Assembly (NCBI GenBank): GCA_030653545.1
Contig: JAURZE010000025.1
Span: 124,001 to 188,000, forward strand
Direction: 5' to 3'
From: Nitrospira sp.
Lineage (GTDB): Bacteria > Nitrospirota > Nitrospiria > Nitrospirales > Nitrospiraceae
Length of the DNA: 64,000 nt
Each line of letters opens with the position of its first letter. The first letter of the stretch is position 1. Below, piece after piece: positions 53,322 through 61,655 of this stretch. The notes beneath the pieces were generated by a model, which saw only the letters and a program-made list of their open reading frames with translations, made no database searches and had not been told where the DNA came from. A program made the translations under genes and the position numbers.

Positions 53322-53795
53322 ATGTCGCACCCAAGGCAATATTGGCTGATGAAATCAGAACCGTTGGTGTTTTCGATCGAGGACCTGGCGCGGGCGCCGA
53401 AGCGCACGACCTCGTGGGATGGGGTACGGAACTACCAAGCCAGAAATTTCATGCGGGCGATGCAGCCGGGCGATCAGGTGTTCTTCTACCACAGTAACGC
53501 GAATCCTCCGGCTATCGTGGGAATCGCGGAGGTCACGGCTACGGCGTATCCCGATCCGACCCAGTTCGAGCGGCGCCACAAGCATTTCGATCCTGCCAGC
53601 GATCCCAAGGCACCCCGGTGGGACATGGTCGACATCCGCTATGTCCGGACCTTTGATGCGCCGATTTCTCTCGACTCCCTGCGAATGGAGAGGGCGCTCG
53701 CGGGGATGGCGTTGTTGCAGAAAGGTTCTCGATTGTCGGTTCAGCCGGTCACGAAAGGGGAGTGGGAATACATTCTGAAGCTGGCCAACGGGTGA
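53322..53795 (+). CDS. EVE domain-containing protein
   Basis: A 157-residue EVE-domain protein: MSHPRQYWLMKSEPLVFSIE, TSWDGVRNYQARNFMRAM, GDQVFFYHSNANPPAIVGIA and VDIRYVRTF. The fold binds modified nucleobases such as methylcytosine and is found in restriction-modification contexts and stand-alone proteins. I used the ATG at 53322 with GAGG nine bases ahead; an ATG at 53313 gives three more residues. No restriction genes are nearby. Confidence 0.92.
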   Translation: MSHPRQYWLMKSEPLVFSIEDLARAPKRTTSWDGVRNYQARNFMRAMQPGDQVFFYHSNANPPAIVGIAEVTATAYPDPTQFERRHKHFDPASDPKAPRWDMVDIRYVRTFDAPISLDSLRMERALAGMALLQKGSRLSVQPVTKGEWEYILKLANG

Positions 53796-53807
53796 TTCTG
53801 CCTGGCC

Positions 53808-54056
53808 TCAGGTGCTCGCCTTTCCTTCGTCGAGATGTCGATGTTGCCAGTCCAGCCAGGCATGTCCGAGTTCGTGCGCGAGGATATAGCGGCGCCTGGT
53901 CATCGGGAGGCGCTTTCGAATATAAATCGTTCTGTTGTCGTCATCCCAGATGCCATCGGCGTTGGCATCGCGCTTATCCATTTCAGTATCCGTCAGCTGG
54001 CGGATTGAAATTTGATAGCCGAAGGGGAGGACGACTCTCGTCGGAATTCGTATCAT
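53808..54056 (-). CDS. Small ImmA/IrrE-like zinc metallopeptidase
   Basis: An 82-residue protein ending in a metallopeptidase motif: RRRYILAHELGHAWLDW (HExxH) and DNRTIYIRKRLPMT ahead of it, as in ImmA/IrrE domains. It is much shorter than ImmA/IrrE (150 or more residues), so it may be a minimal domain or a truncated gene; the C-terminus stops at QHRHLDEGKAST. There is no XRE regulator beside it. It is convergent with the EVE gene, with 12 bases between their stops. Confidence 0.68.
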   Translation of the reverse strand: MIRIPTRVVLPFGYQISIRQLTDTEMDKRDANADGIWDDDNRTIYIRKRLPMTRRRYILAHELGHAWLDWQHRHLDEGKAST

Positions 54057-54277
54057 GCGAGAACGGCTCCTTTATCAGTCCACAGTATCGGGGGAATTGC
54101 ATTTCACTCATTCAGCCGAGTCGACTCTAGTACATTACCACAAAGCCTCAGTGCGACGATGCTCTAATATATTATCCATATCAATGGCTTAGGAGAGTTT
54201 TTGGTGCTGGGAATCGCAACGGCAGTTTAGCGCGACCGCCTCTTCGCCGGTTTCCCTTCAGGGTGAACTCGTGTATC

Positions 54278-55042
54278 ATGCGAGCCATGAATCAGGTCAC
54301 AATCGACGAGATGGTAAAGGCCTACCCCCAATCGGTCCGGTTGACCGAAGTGAAGATCCGGGATCGCGGGGAGGTCAAAAAGCTTGACGCCGGGGATTTG
54401 CCTTTGCGGGTCGGCGACCGTGTGTTGCTCGAAGCCGACGGCGAAGTGACCTACGGTGTGGTGTACACCGCGCCTTACGCGACTCCGTTTATTCCGCCCA
54501 TGCGCGTATTGAAGCCGATTCTGCGCAAGGCAAACGGGGAAGATGCTGCGCTCGTGTCACGGCTTGAGCGGCTCTCTCACGAGGCCATGGCGTATTGCCG
54601 GGCGAAGGCCAGTGAGATGAAGCTTCGGTTGAAGCTGGTCGAGGTCTATGGCGCGCTCCAGCGCCGGCAACTGACCTTCGTATATACCGCAGACGATCGT
54701 ATCGATTTCCGCGAGCTCGTGCGTGACCTGGCCAGGCGTTTTGGCGGCCGGATCGAAATGCGCCAGGTAGGTGTCCGGGAGGAAGCCCGGCGACTCGGCG
54801 GACTCGATACATGCGGACTGGTACTCTGTTGCACCAGCTTTCTGACAGAGGTCAAGCCGGTGACCGTGAAGCAGGCGAGAACAATGGGGCTGCAGGTCGA
54901 AGATCCCCGGCTGCTCGGCGTCTGCGGACGATTGAAATGTTGCCTCATGTTCGAGATGATGGATGCGCAGGGTGCCGTCTCTCAGCCGGCCCAGAAACTC
55001 ATCACTCCCTCGCGATCGACCCCGCCCGTTCGATCTTCCTAG
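54278..55042 (+). CDS. ricT: RicT family protein (PSP1/YaaT)
   Basis: A 254-residue PSP1-domain protein. The PSP1 part has AYCRAKASEMKLRLKLVEVY and VYTADDRIDFRELVRDLARR; the C-terminal iron-sulfur or disulfide region has DTCGLVLCCTSFLTEV and GVCGRLKCCLMFEMMD. RicT (YaaT) is part of a complex that governs RNA processing and development in Bacillus; outside Firmicutes the job is unclear. I used the ATG at 54278; GTG 54263 and ATG 54287 are alternatives. Confidence 0.87.
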   Translation: MRAMNQVTIDEMVKAYPQSVRLTEVKIRDRGEVKKLDAGDLPLRVGDRVLLEADGEVTYGVVYTAPYATPFIPPMRVLKPILRKANGEDAALVSRLERLSHEAMAYCRAKASEMKLRLKLVEVYGALQRRQLTFVYTADDRIDFRELVRDLARRFGGRIEMRQVGVREEARRLGGLDTCGLVLCCTSFLTEVKPVTVKQARTMGLQVEDPRLLGVCGRLKCCLMFEMMDAQGAVSQPAQKLITPSRSTPPVRSS

Positions 55043-55348
55043 GACTAGACTCTTCTGCGTAAGCCAACAACTCGTTTCCGGGTTGTCTCTAGCGGACTTG
55101 CTCTATTTTGCTCTATCTGACCCTTGTCGATTGTGATAAATCACGCGCACGAGTGTGCAGGATTTTCTGCAGCGATTTTCAGCTGTTCCGCGCATCAGGT
55201 CATGCAAACTGGCCTGGAGCTTCGGGCGATAGTTTTTCGAATCCTTTTCTGTCGATTCCGCTCTCAGTAGGGTGAACGCTCAAGGAGGATCAGTAGGTCG
55301 CATCCGTGTTGTGCCATATTCCAACCCCAAATCAGGAGGTCGCAAGTG
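55043..55348 (+). other. Non-coding 306-base region before the OBAP-like gene
   Basis: No gene seen. It contains a tandem CTCTATTTTGCTCTAT (55101-55116) and the palindrome TGTGA-TAAA-TCACG at 55132-55145, similar in style to FNR/CRP-family sites (arms TGTGA/TCACG, four-base spacer). The site is about 200 bases upstream of the next start codon. Confidence 0.45.
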
Positions 55349-55867
55349 ATGAAAAAAGGATTGTTAGTCATGATTGCGGTGACGGCCATCGGCTGTGCCG
55401 GAGTGGCGCCGCAGAAGGCGATAAGCGGGGAACCGAAGTCGCCGGTTGAAGGGTTCGACATCCATGTACAGGCTCCTCATTTGATGGCAAACGGGGAACC
55501 GGGCGGACCGTTCCATCACTATTGCAAAGGCATATCGGACAAGATTCTTCAATGTCTTCTGTTCGACTCCACAGATCCCAAGGCGAAGCTCGTCGCGATT
55601 GAGTATTTCGTCTCAAAAGATCTGACCAGAAAGTTGCCAGCCATCCAGTGGCACCGTCATTTCCACGATCATAAGGTCGAGATTGCCACGGGCCGCGTGC
55701 AGATTCTCGACATGCCGGCCGATCAAGCCGCGAAGGTGGCCGAAGTGGCCGCCGGGACCGATGGCGTGATCTATCATCTGTGGCAGCATGGGCTGGAATT
55801 CCCGGACGGCACGGTGAGCTTCCCGCAGTCACTCGGGCACAAGTTCCCTGGGCATTCAGACAAGTAG
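55349..55867 (+). CDS. OBAP/DUF1264-like lipoprotein
   Basis: A 172-residue protein with a lipoprotein signal (LLVMIAVTAIGCAG) and the DUF1264 pattern of plant oil-body-associated proteins: VEGFDIHVQAPHLMANGEP, HHYCKGISDKILQCLLFDS, IEYFVSKDL, HRHFHDHKVEIATGRVQIL. Bacterial members are of unknown function. AGGAGG at 55334-55339 is nine bases before the ATG; a GTG at 55346 is also possible. A terminator follows it. Confidence 0.85.
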   Translation: MKKGLLVMIAVTAIGCAGVAPQKAISGEPKSPVEGFDIHVQAPHLMANGEPGGPFHHYCKGISDKILQCLLFDSTDPKAKLVAIEYFVSKDLTRKLPAIQWHRHFHDHKVEIATGRVQILDMPADQAAKVAEVAAGTDGVIYHLWQHGLEFPDGTVSFPQSLGHKFPGHSDK

Positions 55868-55880
55868 ACGATCGTTGATC

Positions 55881-55928
55881 GGGCCAGCCCCGTCCTTGTT
55901 GATGTGGGCTGGCCCCCTCACGTTTTTT
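55881..55928 (+). terminator. Terminator after the OBAP-like gene
   Basis: A 10-bp stem GGGCCAGCCC/GGGCTGGCCC with a 15-base loop, followed by CCTCACG and six T. Confidence 0.75.
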
Positions 55929-55965
55929 CACTGCATAGGCCGGATTCCATCGCTGAGGGGGTGCC

Positions 55966-56424
55966 ATGATGGCGCAGGGTTGTCGACATTGGGTGTTGCT
56001 GGGTCTGTCTATCATGGTCATGATCGGACAAGCTCCCGCGGTGGCGTCCGCCACTGAGGCGGCGGTGCTCAAGCCCCGGGTGCCGGCCGATAAGATTGAT
56101 GAGGCCAGAACATGGATCAATCCGTTTGAAGCGACGCCTGAGAATATCGACAAGGGGCGGGCCTTGTTTCAGGGCAAGGCGTTTTGCGTGACCTGTCATG
56201 GGAAAGAGGGGAAGGGGTTGGGTGATATTCCTGGCCTTGTCGGCAAGCTCCCGCGCAATTTCACCGACAAGATTTGGCAGGCCGCCCGCACGGACGGTGA
56301 GCTCATCTGGATTCTCAAGAATGGGAGCCCGGGGACCGATATGGCTTCATTTGTTCCCCTGGTTCTCACCGAAGAAGAAGCCTGGCATGTCCTGCTGTAT
56401 GTGCGATCCTTCGGGCAGCCCTAA
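55966..56424 (+). CDS. Periplasmic c-type cytochrome, single heme
   Basis: A 152-residue exported protein (LLGLSIMVMIGQAPAVASA) with one heme-binding motif CVTCH (in GKAFCVTCHGKEGKG, near residue 75) and a probable axial Met in GTDMASFVPL. The fold matches class I cytochrome c. It is probably an electron carrier in the periplasm. The next gene starts 10 bases further and codes for an outer-membrane barrel. Confidence 0.9.
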   Translation: MMAQGCRHWVLLGLSIMVMIGQAPAVASATEAAVLKPRVPADKIDEARTWINPFEATPENIDKGRALFQGKAFCVTCHGKEGKGLGDIPGLVGKLPRNFTDKIWQAARTDGELIWILKNGSPGTDMASFVPLVLTEEEAWHVLLYVRSFGQP

Positions 56425-56434
56425 TCTGATCGGT

Positions 56435-57445
56435 ATGGCCCGGCCGTATTCCCGCTATCTGTTCTTCAGCGCAGTCCTTCTCCTTGCCTTGATGAGTCTT
56501 CCCGGCCGCGCCCTAGCGGAATGGTCTGCCATCGCTGAGACCAAAGTGCTCTACACTGACAATGTGTTTGAACTTTCCTCCTCGCGGCGTCTGGCGCTGG
56601 CTGAAGACCCCAGTCAGCCGACGGTCGTGTCCGTCAAGAAGGCCGGCGATGTGGTGTGGGAACCGTCGATCGATCTACGCCACCGCTCGCGCCCGACGAA
56701 TCTCGGCGATACGGAGGTGTCGCTAAAAGCCGCGGGTTTCGTCTTCACGGACAATCCGATTTTCAATCACGGTAATTACCGTATACAGGTGAAGCAGGCG
56801 CTGGATGCCGATACCTCCATCCTGATCCGGTACCGGTTTGTCCCGAATCTGTTTCTCGGCCCCAATACGGAGCGCCGGACCGGCCTCCGTCTTCCGGAAG
56901 AAGAGCGGGTGACCTCACATATTTGGCGAGTGCAGGTGGAACGACGGCTGTCGGAGTCGTTGATCGGGACGCTGGTTGCCCGGTATGGCCTGCGACAATT
57001 TAACGACGTCTTTGCCGAGCGCGATACCGCCTTCTGGAGCGCCGGGCCACAGGTGGAGTGGCTGGTGATGTCGCGGGTCACGCTCAGTCTGGCCTATTTG
57101 TTTGAACAGGGCCTGGCCGATGGCCGCGAGCAGACCCAATTCAGAGACGACGTTTCCTACCGCCAGCACTTTACGTCGATTGGCGCCACGGTTCAGATCG
57201 CCGAACCGCTTTCATTCATGGTGGGGTATGCCTATCGGCGCAAGGAATTTACGAGTGAGATTGCGGGTGATTCGAATCGAGGAGTTGTGGACACGACTCA
57301 CCAAGGCTCTGCCGAGTTTCAATACCGCCTCTCACCTGCTGCCATCATGACACTGGGCGTGCAGCGATCGCAGCGCGTATCGAACGTGACCTCCCGAGAA
57401 TTTTTCAATACCAATACCTCCCTGGGGATCCAGTATCGCTTCTAG
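56435..57445 (+). CDS. Outer-membrane beta-barrel protein
   Basis: A 336-residue protein with a signal peptide (YLFFSAVLLLALMSLPGRALA) and many amphipathic strands alternating with short turns, ending in SLGIQYRF, the aromatic C-terminus of outer-membrane proteins. I do not recognise the family; the strands near SYRQHFTSIGATVQ and QGSAEFQYRLSPAA are typical of DUF-type barrels. The start at the ATG at 56435 lies ten bases after the cytochrome stop; the open frame upstream overlaps the cytochrome gene. Confidence 0.78.
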   Translation: MARPYSRYLFFSAVLLLALMSLPGRALAEWSAIAETKVLYTDNVFELSSSRRLALAEDPSQPTVVSVKKAGDVVWEPSIDLRHRSRPTNLGDTEVSLKAAGFVFTDNPIFNHGNYRIQVKQALDADTSILIRYRFVPNLFLGPNTERRTGLRLPEEERVTSHIWRVQVERRLSESLIGTLVARYGLRQFNDVFAERDTAFWSAGPQVEWLVMSRVTLSLAYLFEQGLADGREQTQFRDDVSYRQHFTSIGATVQIAEPLSFMVGYAYRRKEFTSEIAGDSNRGVVDTTHQGSAEFQYRLSPAAIMTLGVQRSQRVSNVTSREFFNTNTSLGIQYRF

Positions 57446-57555
57446 GGGGCAAGGTGAGAGCTATAGCGGGCATGGGTGACCATTTCCCGCCGTGCCTGGC
57501 GGCTTTGTCAGCATGAGGCTCTAATAGAATGATTGGAGAAGACTGCGGAGTGTTT

Positions 57556-57631
<76 letters not shown>

Positions 57632-57692
57632 ACCTAGGAATGTGCGATGCGAAGGTCTTTGTGCAGTCGTGATCCTTGTCTGTGCTTGCTGA

Positions 57693-57769
57693 TGGTGCGC
57701 CTGACAGGATTTGAACCTGTGGCCCTCAGCTCCGGAGGCTGATGCTCTATCCAGCTGAGCTACAGGCGC
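57693..57769 (-). tRNA. tRNA-Arg (anticodon CCG)
   Basis: A 77-base cloverleaf on the minus strand. Acceptor stem GCGCCTG/CAGGCGC, anticodon stem TCAGC/GCTGA with loop CTCCGGA (anticodon CCG), T arm ACAGGTTCAAATCCTGT and encoded CCA. It lies 61 bases upstream of tRNA-Lys on the same strand. Confidence 0.97.
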
Positions 57770-57816
57770 TCCCGTAAGCAAGGACTGGCACCTTACCATA
57801 GGGCGAAAGTCTCTGT

Positions 57817-58464
57817 CTAGGCGGTGTGAAGATGGGCGAGAGGGTGTTTTTTGGGGAGGAAGGCATAGGGGAGTAGGAGCTCTTCTCCCTGGCATTGCTG
57901 CATTCGGTGCAGCGCGGTCAGTTGTTGAGACTCTTCTCCGGCCAGCCGGTCTTCTTCTTCTCGAAATGGAGAAGACAGGCGAATGATCGGGATAGCGGTT
58001 TGGATGTCGCAGGCGCCTTCGACGTATCCGTCCTGGTCCGGAGGGATACCCATCGAGCGACAGGTGAGCGGCCGAAAGGCGTAGACTGCGCAGTCCCCCT
58101 CGGAGGTGAGCGCGGGGCAAGGCAGATCCTGGAACTCTTCAGCCAGTTGCTCGGTGAGACGGTCGGGCCAGTTGTCCAGCATCGGTGACGAAGAGAGGCG
58201 GGGAAAACGAGCTTCGATTGCCGTCACCTGAGTCTGAGCATTCTGTTGGATGGACTGGCGTTGTGCGTGCGGAAGCCGGGCAAGTCCTTCTTGAAGCTGC
58301 TGCTGATCGAGAATCGTGACGGGAAACGTGCCGATGCAGCAATGGCAGCAGCCCTGACGGCAGGGCAGCTGTTCTAAGAGGGCTGCCGCGGCTCGTTCGA
58401 ACCATCGTGAGGTTTTTTCAGGGAGCGAGGAGAGGCTGGTGATCGGGGTCGGTCGATTCGACAC
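57817..58464 (-). CDS. YkgJ-family cysteine-cluster protein (second copy)
   Basis: A 215-residue protein with the cluster CRQGCCHCCIGTFPVTI near residue 35 and a second part CPALTSEGDCAVYAFRPLTC. It is the same broad family as the protein at 51091, sharing the Cys spacing but not close in sequence. It starts 6 bases after the 58471 gene, so the pair forms an operon. Probably metal-binding; function unknown. Confidence 0.82.
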   Translation of the reverse strand: MSNRPTPITSLSSLPEKTSRWFERAAAALLEQLPCRQGCCHCCIGTFPVTILDQQQLQEGLARLPHAQRQSIQQNAQTQVTAIEARFPRLSSSPMLDNWPDRLTEQLAEEFQDLPCPALTSEGDCAVYAFRPLTCRSMGIPPDQDGYVEGACDIQTAIPIIRLSSPFREEEDRLAGEESQQLTALHRMQQCQGEELLLPYAFLPKKHPLAHLHTA

Positions 58465-58470
58465 AACCGG

Positions 58471-59028
58471 CTACTCTTCCTGTGGAGCCATATCGACAAT
58501 GAGGTCGCCCTTGGGCGAGTAAAAGCCCTGGTCGTCGATCTGGACGATCCCGTTGCACTGTTCCTGGTAGAACTCCAGAATCCACCCGTTGAAATCGTAG
58601 CCCTCATCCGTCATATCGTCTTTGGAAAAGCGGGTGGTAAGAATGAACTGTGCGCGATTGACGAATTCGAGAGCGAGCTGGGCTTCAATGTCTTCGTAGG
58701 CCGTCAGCAGATCACGATATTGAGTCTGTTCCTGGCCGAAGACGTCTTGATAGGTGCCGCGATCGCGTACGCAAAATAATTGAACCGGCTTCCGGTCTCG
58801 GTGATAGCCCAGGGAAATTTGTACCCAGGCCCACTCATCGAGAGCCGCGTCATCAATGTTGGTCGGGACGATGGGCGTCTGACCGCGGGCTTTCAAAAAA
58901 TCGATCAAGAGTCGGAGCGGCGGCGAATTCTCTTTCTGGCAGAACACGCGAGAATATACATAGTTTTCAGCCTGTTCCGATGAGTCCGCCTGCGCAGATG
59001 CGGGAAGAATTGGAAGTTCCCTGCCCAT
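58471..59028 (-). CDS. Hypothetical protein
   Basis: A 185-residue protein I do not recognise. It is acidic (final residues VDMAPQEE) with alternating alpha/beta pattern, QARGQTPIVPTNIDD-like loop and ENYVYSRVFCQKEN near the start; no transmembrane segment. It precedes the YkgJ gene by a few bases, suggesting a joint function. The start is the ATG at 59028, with AAAGGATCATC ahead of it. Confidence 0.6.
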   Translation of the reverse strand: MGRELPILPASAQADSSEQAENYVYSRVFCQKENSPPLRLLIDFLKARGQTPIVPTNIDDAALDEWAWVQISLGYHRDRKPVQLFCVRDRGTYQDVFGQEQTQYRDLLTAYEDIEAQLALEFVNRAQFILTTRFSKDDMTDEGYDFNGWILEFYQEQCNGIVQIDDQGFYSPKGDLIVDMAPQEE

Positions 59029-59170
59029 GATGATCCTTTCACTGGAGCCCGTGTTCTTGAGGTGTCCGGCACCTCCGGCCTGAGACGTTTCGCTACTTTA
59101 CGCCGGGGTCTCAGGCAACTGCAAGAGGGCACTGTAGGCATTTCCCCACGCCTGGCCTGTGTTTTTCTCG

Positions 59171-59199
59171 TTGACAGCCTGGGGACTCTTGGCTACACT
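59171..59199 (+). promoter_or_regulatory. Sigma-70-type promoter for the HU-family gene
   Basis: TTGACA at 59171-59176 and TACACT at 59194-59199 with a 17-base spacer. It lies in the 306-base gap before the HU-family gene and gives a leader of about 130 bases. Confidence 0.65.
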
Positions 59200-59334
59200 C
59201 TCGCGGGTTTTCATGGTGGGAGTGTTGTTGAAGGGCCTTTCGCCAAACGATTCTCAATTCAGCGTGTTTCAAGAGAGGCGAGTCAACATTCGATTTGTGG
59301 TTTTCTTCTTCTCACTTTCTAAGGAGGTTCCCGA

Positions 59335-59622
59335 ATGGCAAAATCAATGACGAAGTCGCAGATCGCTGACTACATGGCCCAAAAAGCCGGTATGACCAAG
59401 AAGGCCGCTGTCCAAATGATGGACGATTTTGCCGCCTTGGCCTATCGTGAAGCAAAGAACGTCTTCACGGTGCCTGGCATCGGCAAGTTGGTGTTGGCGA
59501 ACCGCAAAGCCCGGATGGGCCGGAACCCACAGACCGGTGAGCCGATCAAGATCCCGGCCAAGCGGGTGGTGAAGTTCCGCGTCGCGAAGGTGGCCAAGGA
59601 CGCAATCCTCGGAAAGAAGTAA
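59335..59622 (+). CDS. HU-family DNA-binding protein
   Basis: A 95-residue basic protein with the HU/IHF fold: MTKSQIADYMAQKAGMTKKA, FTVPGIGKLVLANRKARMGR, NPQTGEPIKIPAKRVVKFRV. The N-terminus and the RNPQTGEPI-like loop are typical, but it is distinct from the IHF at 5753. AAGGAGG is seven bases before the ATG. The strong promoter and terminator suggest high expression of a single gene. Confidence 0.9.
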   Translation: MAKSMTKSQIADYMAQKAGMTKKAAVQMMDDFAALAYREAKNVFTVPGIGKLVLANRKARMGRNPQTGEPIKIPAKRVVKFRVAKVAKDAILGKK

Positions 59623-59700
59623 TCGAGGGGTTTCCGTCCGGCATCGGTGCAGCGCCATGAGTTCTCTGGGGCTTCATCCGCTGCAGGTGACGACAACATG

Positions 59701-59740
59701 ACAAAGGGCTGGTTCTCCAGACGGGGAACCAGCCCTTTGT
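59701..59740 (+). terminator. Terminator after the HU-family gene
   Basis: A perfect 15-bp stem ACAAAGGGCTGGTTC/GAACCAGCCCTTTGT with a ten-base loop, then ATTTGTG. It lies before the convergent MoaD/ThiS-like gene, so it may serve both directions. Confidence 0.82.
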
Positions 59741-59764
59741 ATTTGTGCCGTCCAGAGTTCTTTT

Positions 59765-60040
59765 TCAGGAATGCGAGGGTGCCAGACCGCTCCCGCCCAT
59801 GCCGTCATGGCCGACCAGCCTGATCGCGTCGCCATCTTGCACGAGAGAGTCTTCGCTCGCGATGCGCTTATTGATTGTGACCAGCACTTTCTTTTCTCGC
59901 AGCAGTTGCAGTAAGTGTCGGAGTTGAAAGCCTTGGCGTTGAATGACTTGCCGAACAGTGAGCGAGGTGGGAATCTCGCAGGCCATGTCTCGCTCGCCGT
60001 CGGCTGTTTGTAGTTGCCCGGTCAGGGTAATGGTGACCAT
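59765..60040 (-). CDS. MoaD/ThiS-like beta-grasp protein with extended tail
   Basis: A 91-residue ubiquitin-like protein: LTVRQVIQRQGFQLRHLLQL, VLVTINKRIASEDSLVQDGD, AIRLVGHDGMGGSGLAPSHS. The fold fits MoaD/ThiS, but unlike active carriers the Gly-Gly (82-83) is not at the end: eight residues (SGLAPSHS) follow. It could be a carrier that needs trimming or a non-carrier. No moeB/thiF gene is adjacent. It is convergent with the HU-family gene. Confidence 0.8.
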   Translation of the reverse strand: MVTITLTGQLQTADGERDMACEIPTSLTVRQVIQRQGFQLRHLLQLLREKKVLVTINKRIASEDSLVQDGDAIRLVGHDGMGGSGLAPSHS

Positions 60041-60137
60041 TGGTGCCGCTCCTTACGTTCGCGTGTGTTCAGATGGGATTTTTTCGTAACGGGTAGGCGT
60101 TGACTCAGTCGAGCCGCATCCCGATAATAGCGCCATC

Positions 60138-60545
60138 ATGCAATCTTTGGATATCTATAATCCCGGCATGCCGGACCTGCAATTTGTGCTGTTTGTCTCG
60201 GCGCTCTGCACCTCCGACCTCCCGACGTTAAACATCCCCCAGCCTCTGAGAGACGAGCTCTTTGAGCGCTGTTGGGCGCTGGTTCATACAGGACCGCCAC
60301 CGGTTTCGAAACACGAGCGCGTGTTGGACCTTCGCCATGGGAACGATCTCACGTTGGATGCCTGCCTGGAAGCGATCCAATCGATCCTGGGCGATGCCGG
60401 GATTACGACGATTACCTGGGATCATCCGCCGAGTCCTCCTTCGAGGTCCAGTACGCCCGAGGCCCAGCCGTTGATCGATCGCCTTCAGCAACTGTACCCT
60501 GACGCGCCCGACATTGTCGATCCGGATGGCGGGCATGCAGGTTAG
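60138..60545 (+). CDS. Hypothetical protein
   Basis: A 135-residue protein I do not recognise: SLDIYNPGMPDLQFVLFVSA, HERVLDLRHGNDLTLDACLE and a Ser/Pro linker. No signal, no membrane part, no motif seen. It overlaps the start of rfbC by 11 bases, which suggests co-translation. It may be a small accessory protein. Confidence 0.55.
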   Translation: MQSLDIYNPGMPDLQFVLFVSALCTSDLPTLNIPQPLRDELFERCWALVHTGPPPVSKHERVLDLRHGNDLTLDACLEAIQSILGDAGITTITWDHPPSPPSRSSTPEAQPLIDRLQQLYPDAPDIVDPDGGHAG

Positions 60546-61095
60546 CGCGACGCCGCTGGAAGGTCTCCTGGTGATCGAAACGACGCTCTGGCGCGATGCG
60601 CGCGGGGCCTTCGTGGAAACCTATCATCAGGAGCGCTATCGAGACGCGGGTATCGGCGCGGCGTTTGTGCAGGACAATTTTTCCTGGTCGCAGGCGAATG
60701 TGTTGCGGGGTTTGCACTATCAGCTCAGTCGTCCACAAGGGAAGCTCGTGATGGTCGTGGAGGGGCGGGTGTTCGACGTGGCGGTCGACATTCGGAAAGG
60801 ATCGCCGACGTTTGGCCACTGGAATGGCGTCGAATTGTCGGCCGAGAACGGCCGGCAGCTCTATATTCCACCAGGCTATGCCCACGGGTTTTGTGTGTTG
60901 AGCGAGCGGGCCGGATTCATGTATCGGTGCACGGACTACTATGATCCATCGGACGAACGGGGCATTCGATGGAATGATCCGCAGCTGGCGATCGATTGGC
61001 CGGCCGTGAATCCTCTGGTATCCCAGAAAGATCAAGCCTATAAGACGCTGGCCGAGATGCAGGCCGAGCTTCCCCAGTGGACCGCCGCGCGGTAA
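60535..61095 (+). CDS. rfbC: dTDP-4-dehydrorhamnose 3,5-epimerase
   Basis: A 186-residue cupin epimerase in dTDP-L-rhamnose synthesis: DARGAFVETYHQERYRDAG, NFSWSQANVLRGLHYQ (catalytic His), VEGRVFDVAVDIRKGSPTFG, IPPGYAHGFCVLSE and YRCTDYYDPSDERGI. The length is normal. I chose the ATG at 60535, which starts at the family N-terminus; an ATG at 60526 and a TTG at 60514 are also in frame. The other rfb genes are not in this window. Confidence 0.93.
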   Translation: MQVSATPLEGLLVIETTLWRDARGAFVETYHQERYRDAGIGAAFVQDNFSWSQANVLRGLHYQLSRPQGKLVMVVEGRVFDVAVDIRKGSPTFGHWNGVELSAENGRQLYIPPGYAHGFCVLSERAGFMYRCTDYYDPSDERGIRWNDPQLAIDWPAVNPLVSQKDQAYKTLAEMQAELPQWTAAR

Positions 61096-61108
61096 GCCAG
61101 ATCAACCG

Positions 61109-61137
61109 TTGAACCCCACGCGCGAGCTATGTTATAC
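61109..61137 (+). promoter_or_regulatory. Sigma-70-type promoter for the rubrerythrin operon
   Basis: TTGAAC at 61109-61114 and TTATAC at 61132-61137 with a 17-base spacer, 70 bases before the rubrerythrin start codon. Confidence 0.5.
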
Positions 61138-61206
61138 GCCGTACTGTCAATGCAGAGGGTGATCACCACGAACCATCGTAATTCGTCGTCATAGAAGGAG
61201 GACTCA

Positions 61207-61635
61207 ATGGGGAAAAGTTTGAAGGGGACCAAGAGCCACGATAATTTGAAGGGCGCATTTGCCGGCGAATCGCAGGCCAATCGCCGTTATCTCTATTTTG
61301 CGCGCCGTGCCGACATCGAAGGTTATCCCGACGTCGGCGGACTGTTTCGCGATACCTCAGAGGCCGAGACCGGCCATGCCTTCGGCCATCTCGATTTCTT
61401 GAAGGAAGTCGGCGATCCGGCCACCGGAGTGCCGATCGGCAATACCGAAGCCAACCTCAAGTCGGCGATCGAAGGGGAAACCTACGAATATACCCAGATG
61501 TATCCCGGCATGGCCAAGACCGCGCGGGATGAAGGATTCGCCGAACTCGCCGAATGGTTCGAGACGCTGGCCAAAGCCGAGCGCTCGCACGCCAACCGGT
61601 TCCAGAAGGGTCTCGATAGCTTGAAGCAAGGCTAA
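61207..61635 (+). CDS. Rubrerythrin (diiron domain only)
   Basis: A 142-residue ferritin-like diiron protein. Glutamates of the metal site appear in [45 protein letters not shown] and [12 protein letters not shown]. The usual C-terminal rubredoxin domain with two CxxC pairs is absent, so electrons must come from another protein. AAGGAGG lies eight bases before the ATG. A hairpin terminator follows, yet the Fe-S gene is only 105 bases away in the same direction. Confidence 0.93.
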   Translation: MGKSLKGTKSHDNLKGAFAGESQANRRYLYFARRADIEGYPDVGGLFRDTSEAETGHAFGHLDFLKEVGDPATGVPIGNTEANLKSAIEGETYEYTQMYPGMAKTARDEGFAELAEWFETLAKAERSHANRFQKGLDSLKQG

Positions 61636-61655
61636 TCAGGCACAGGCATTCTGAG

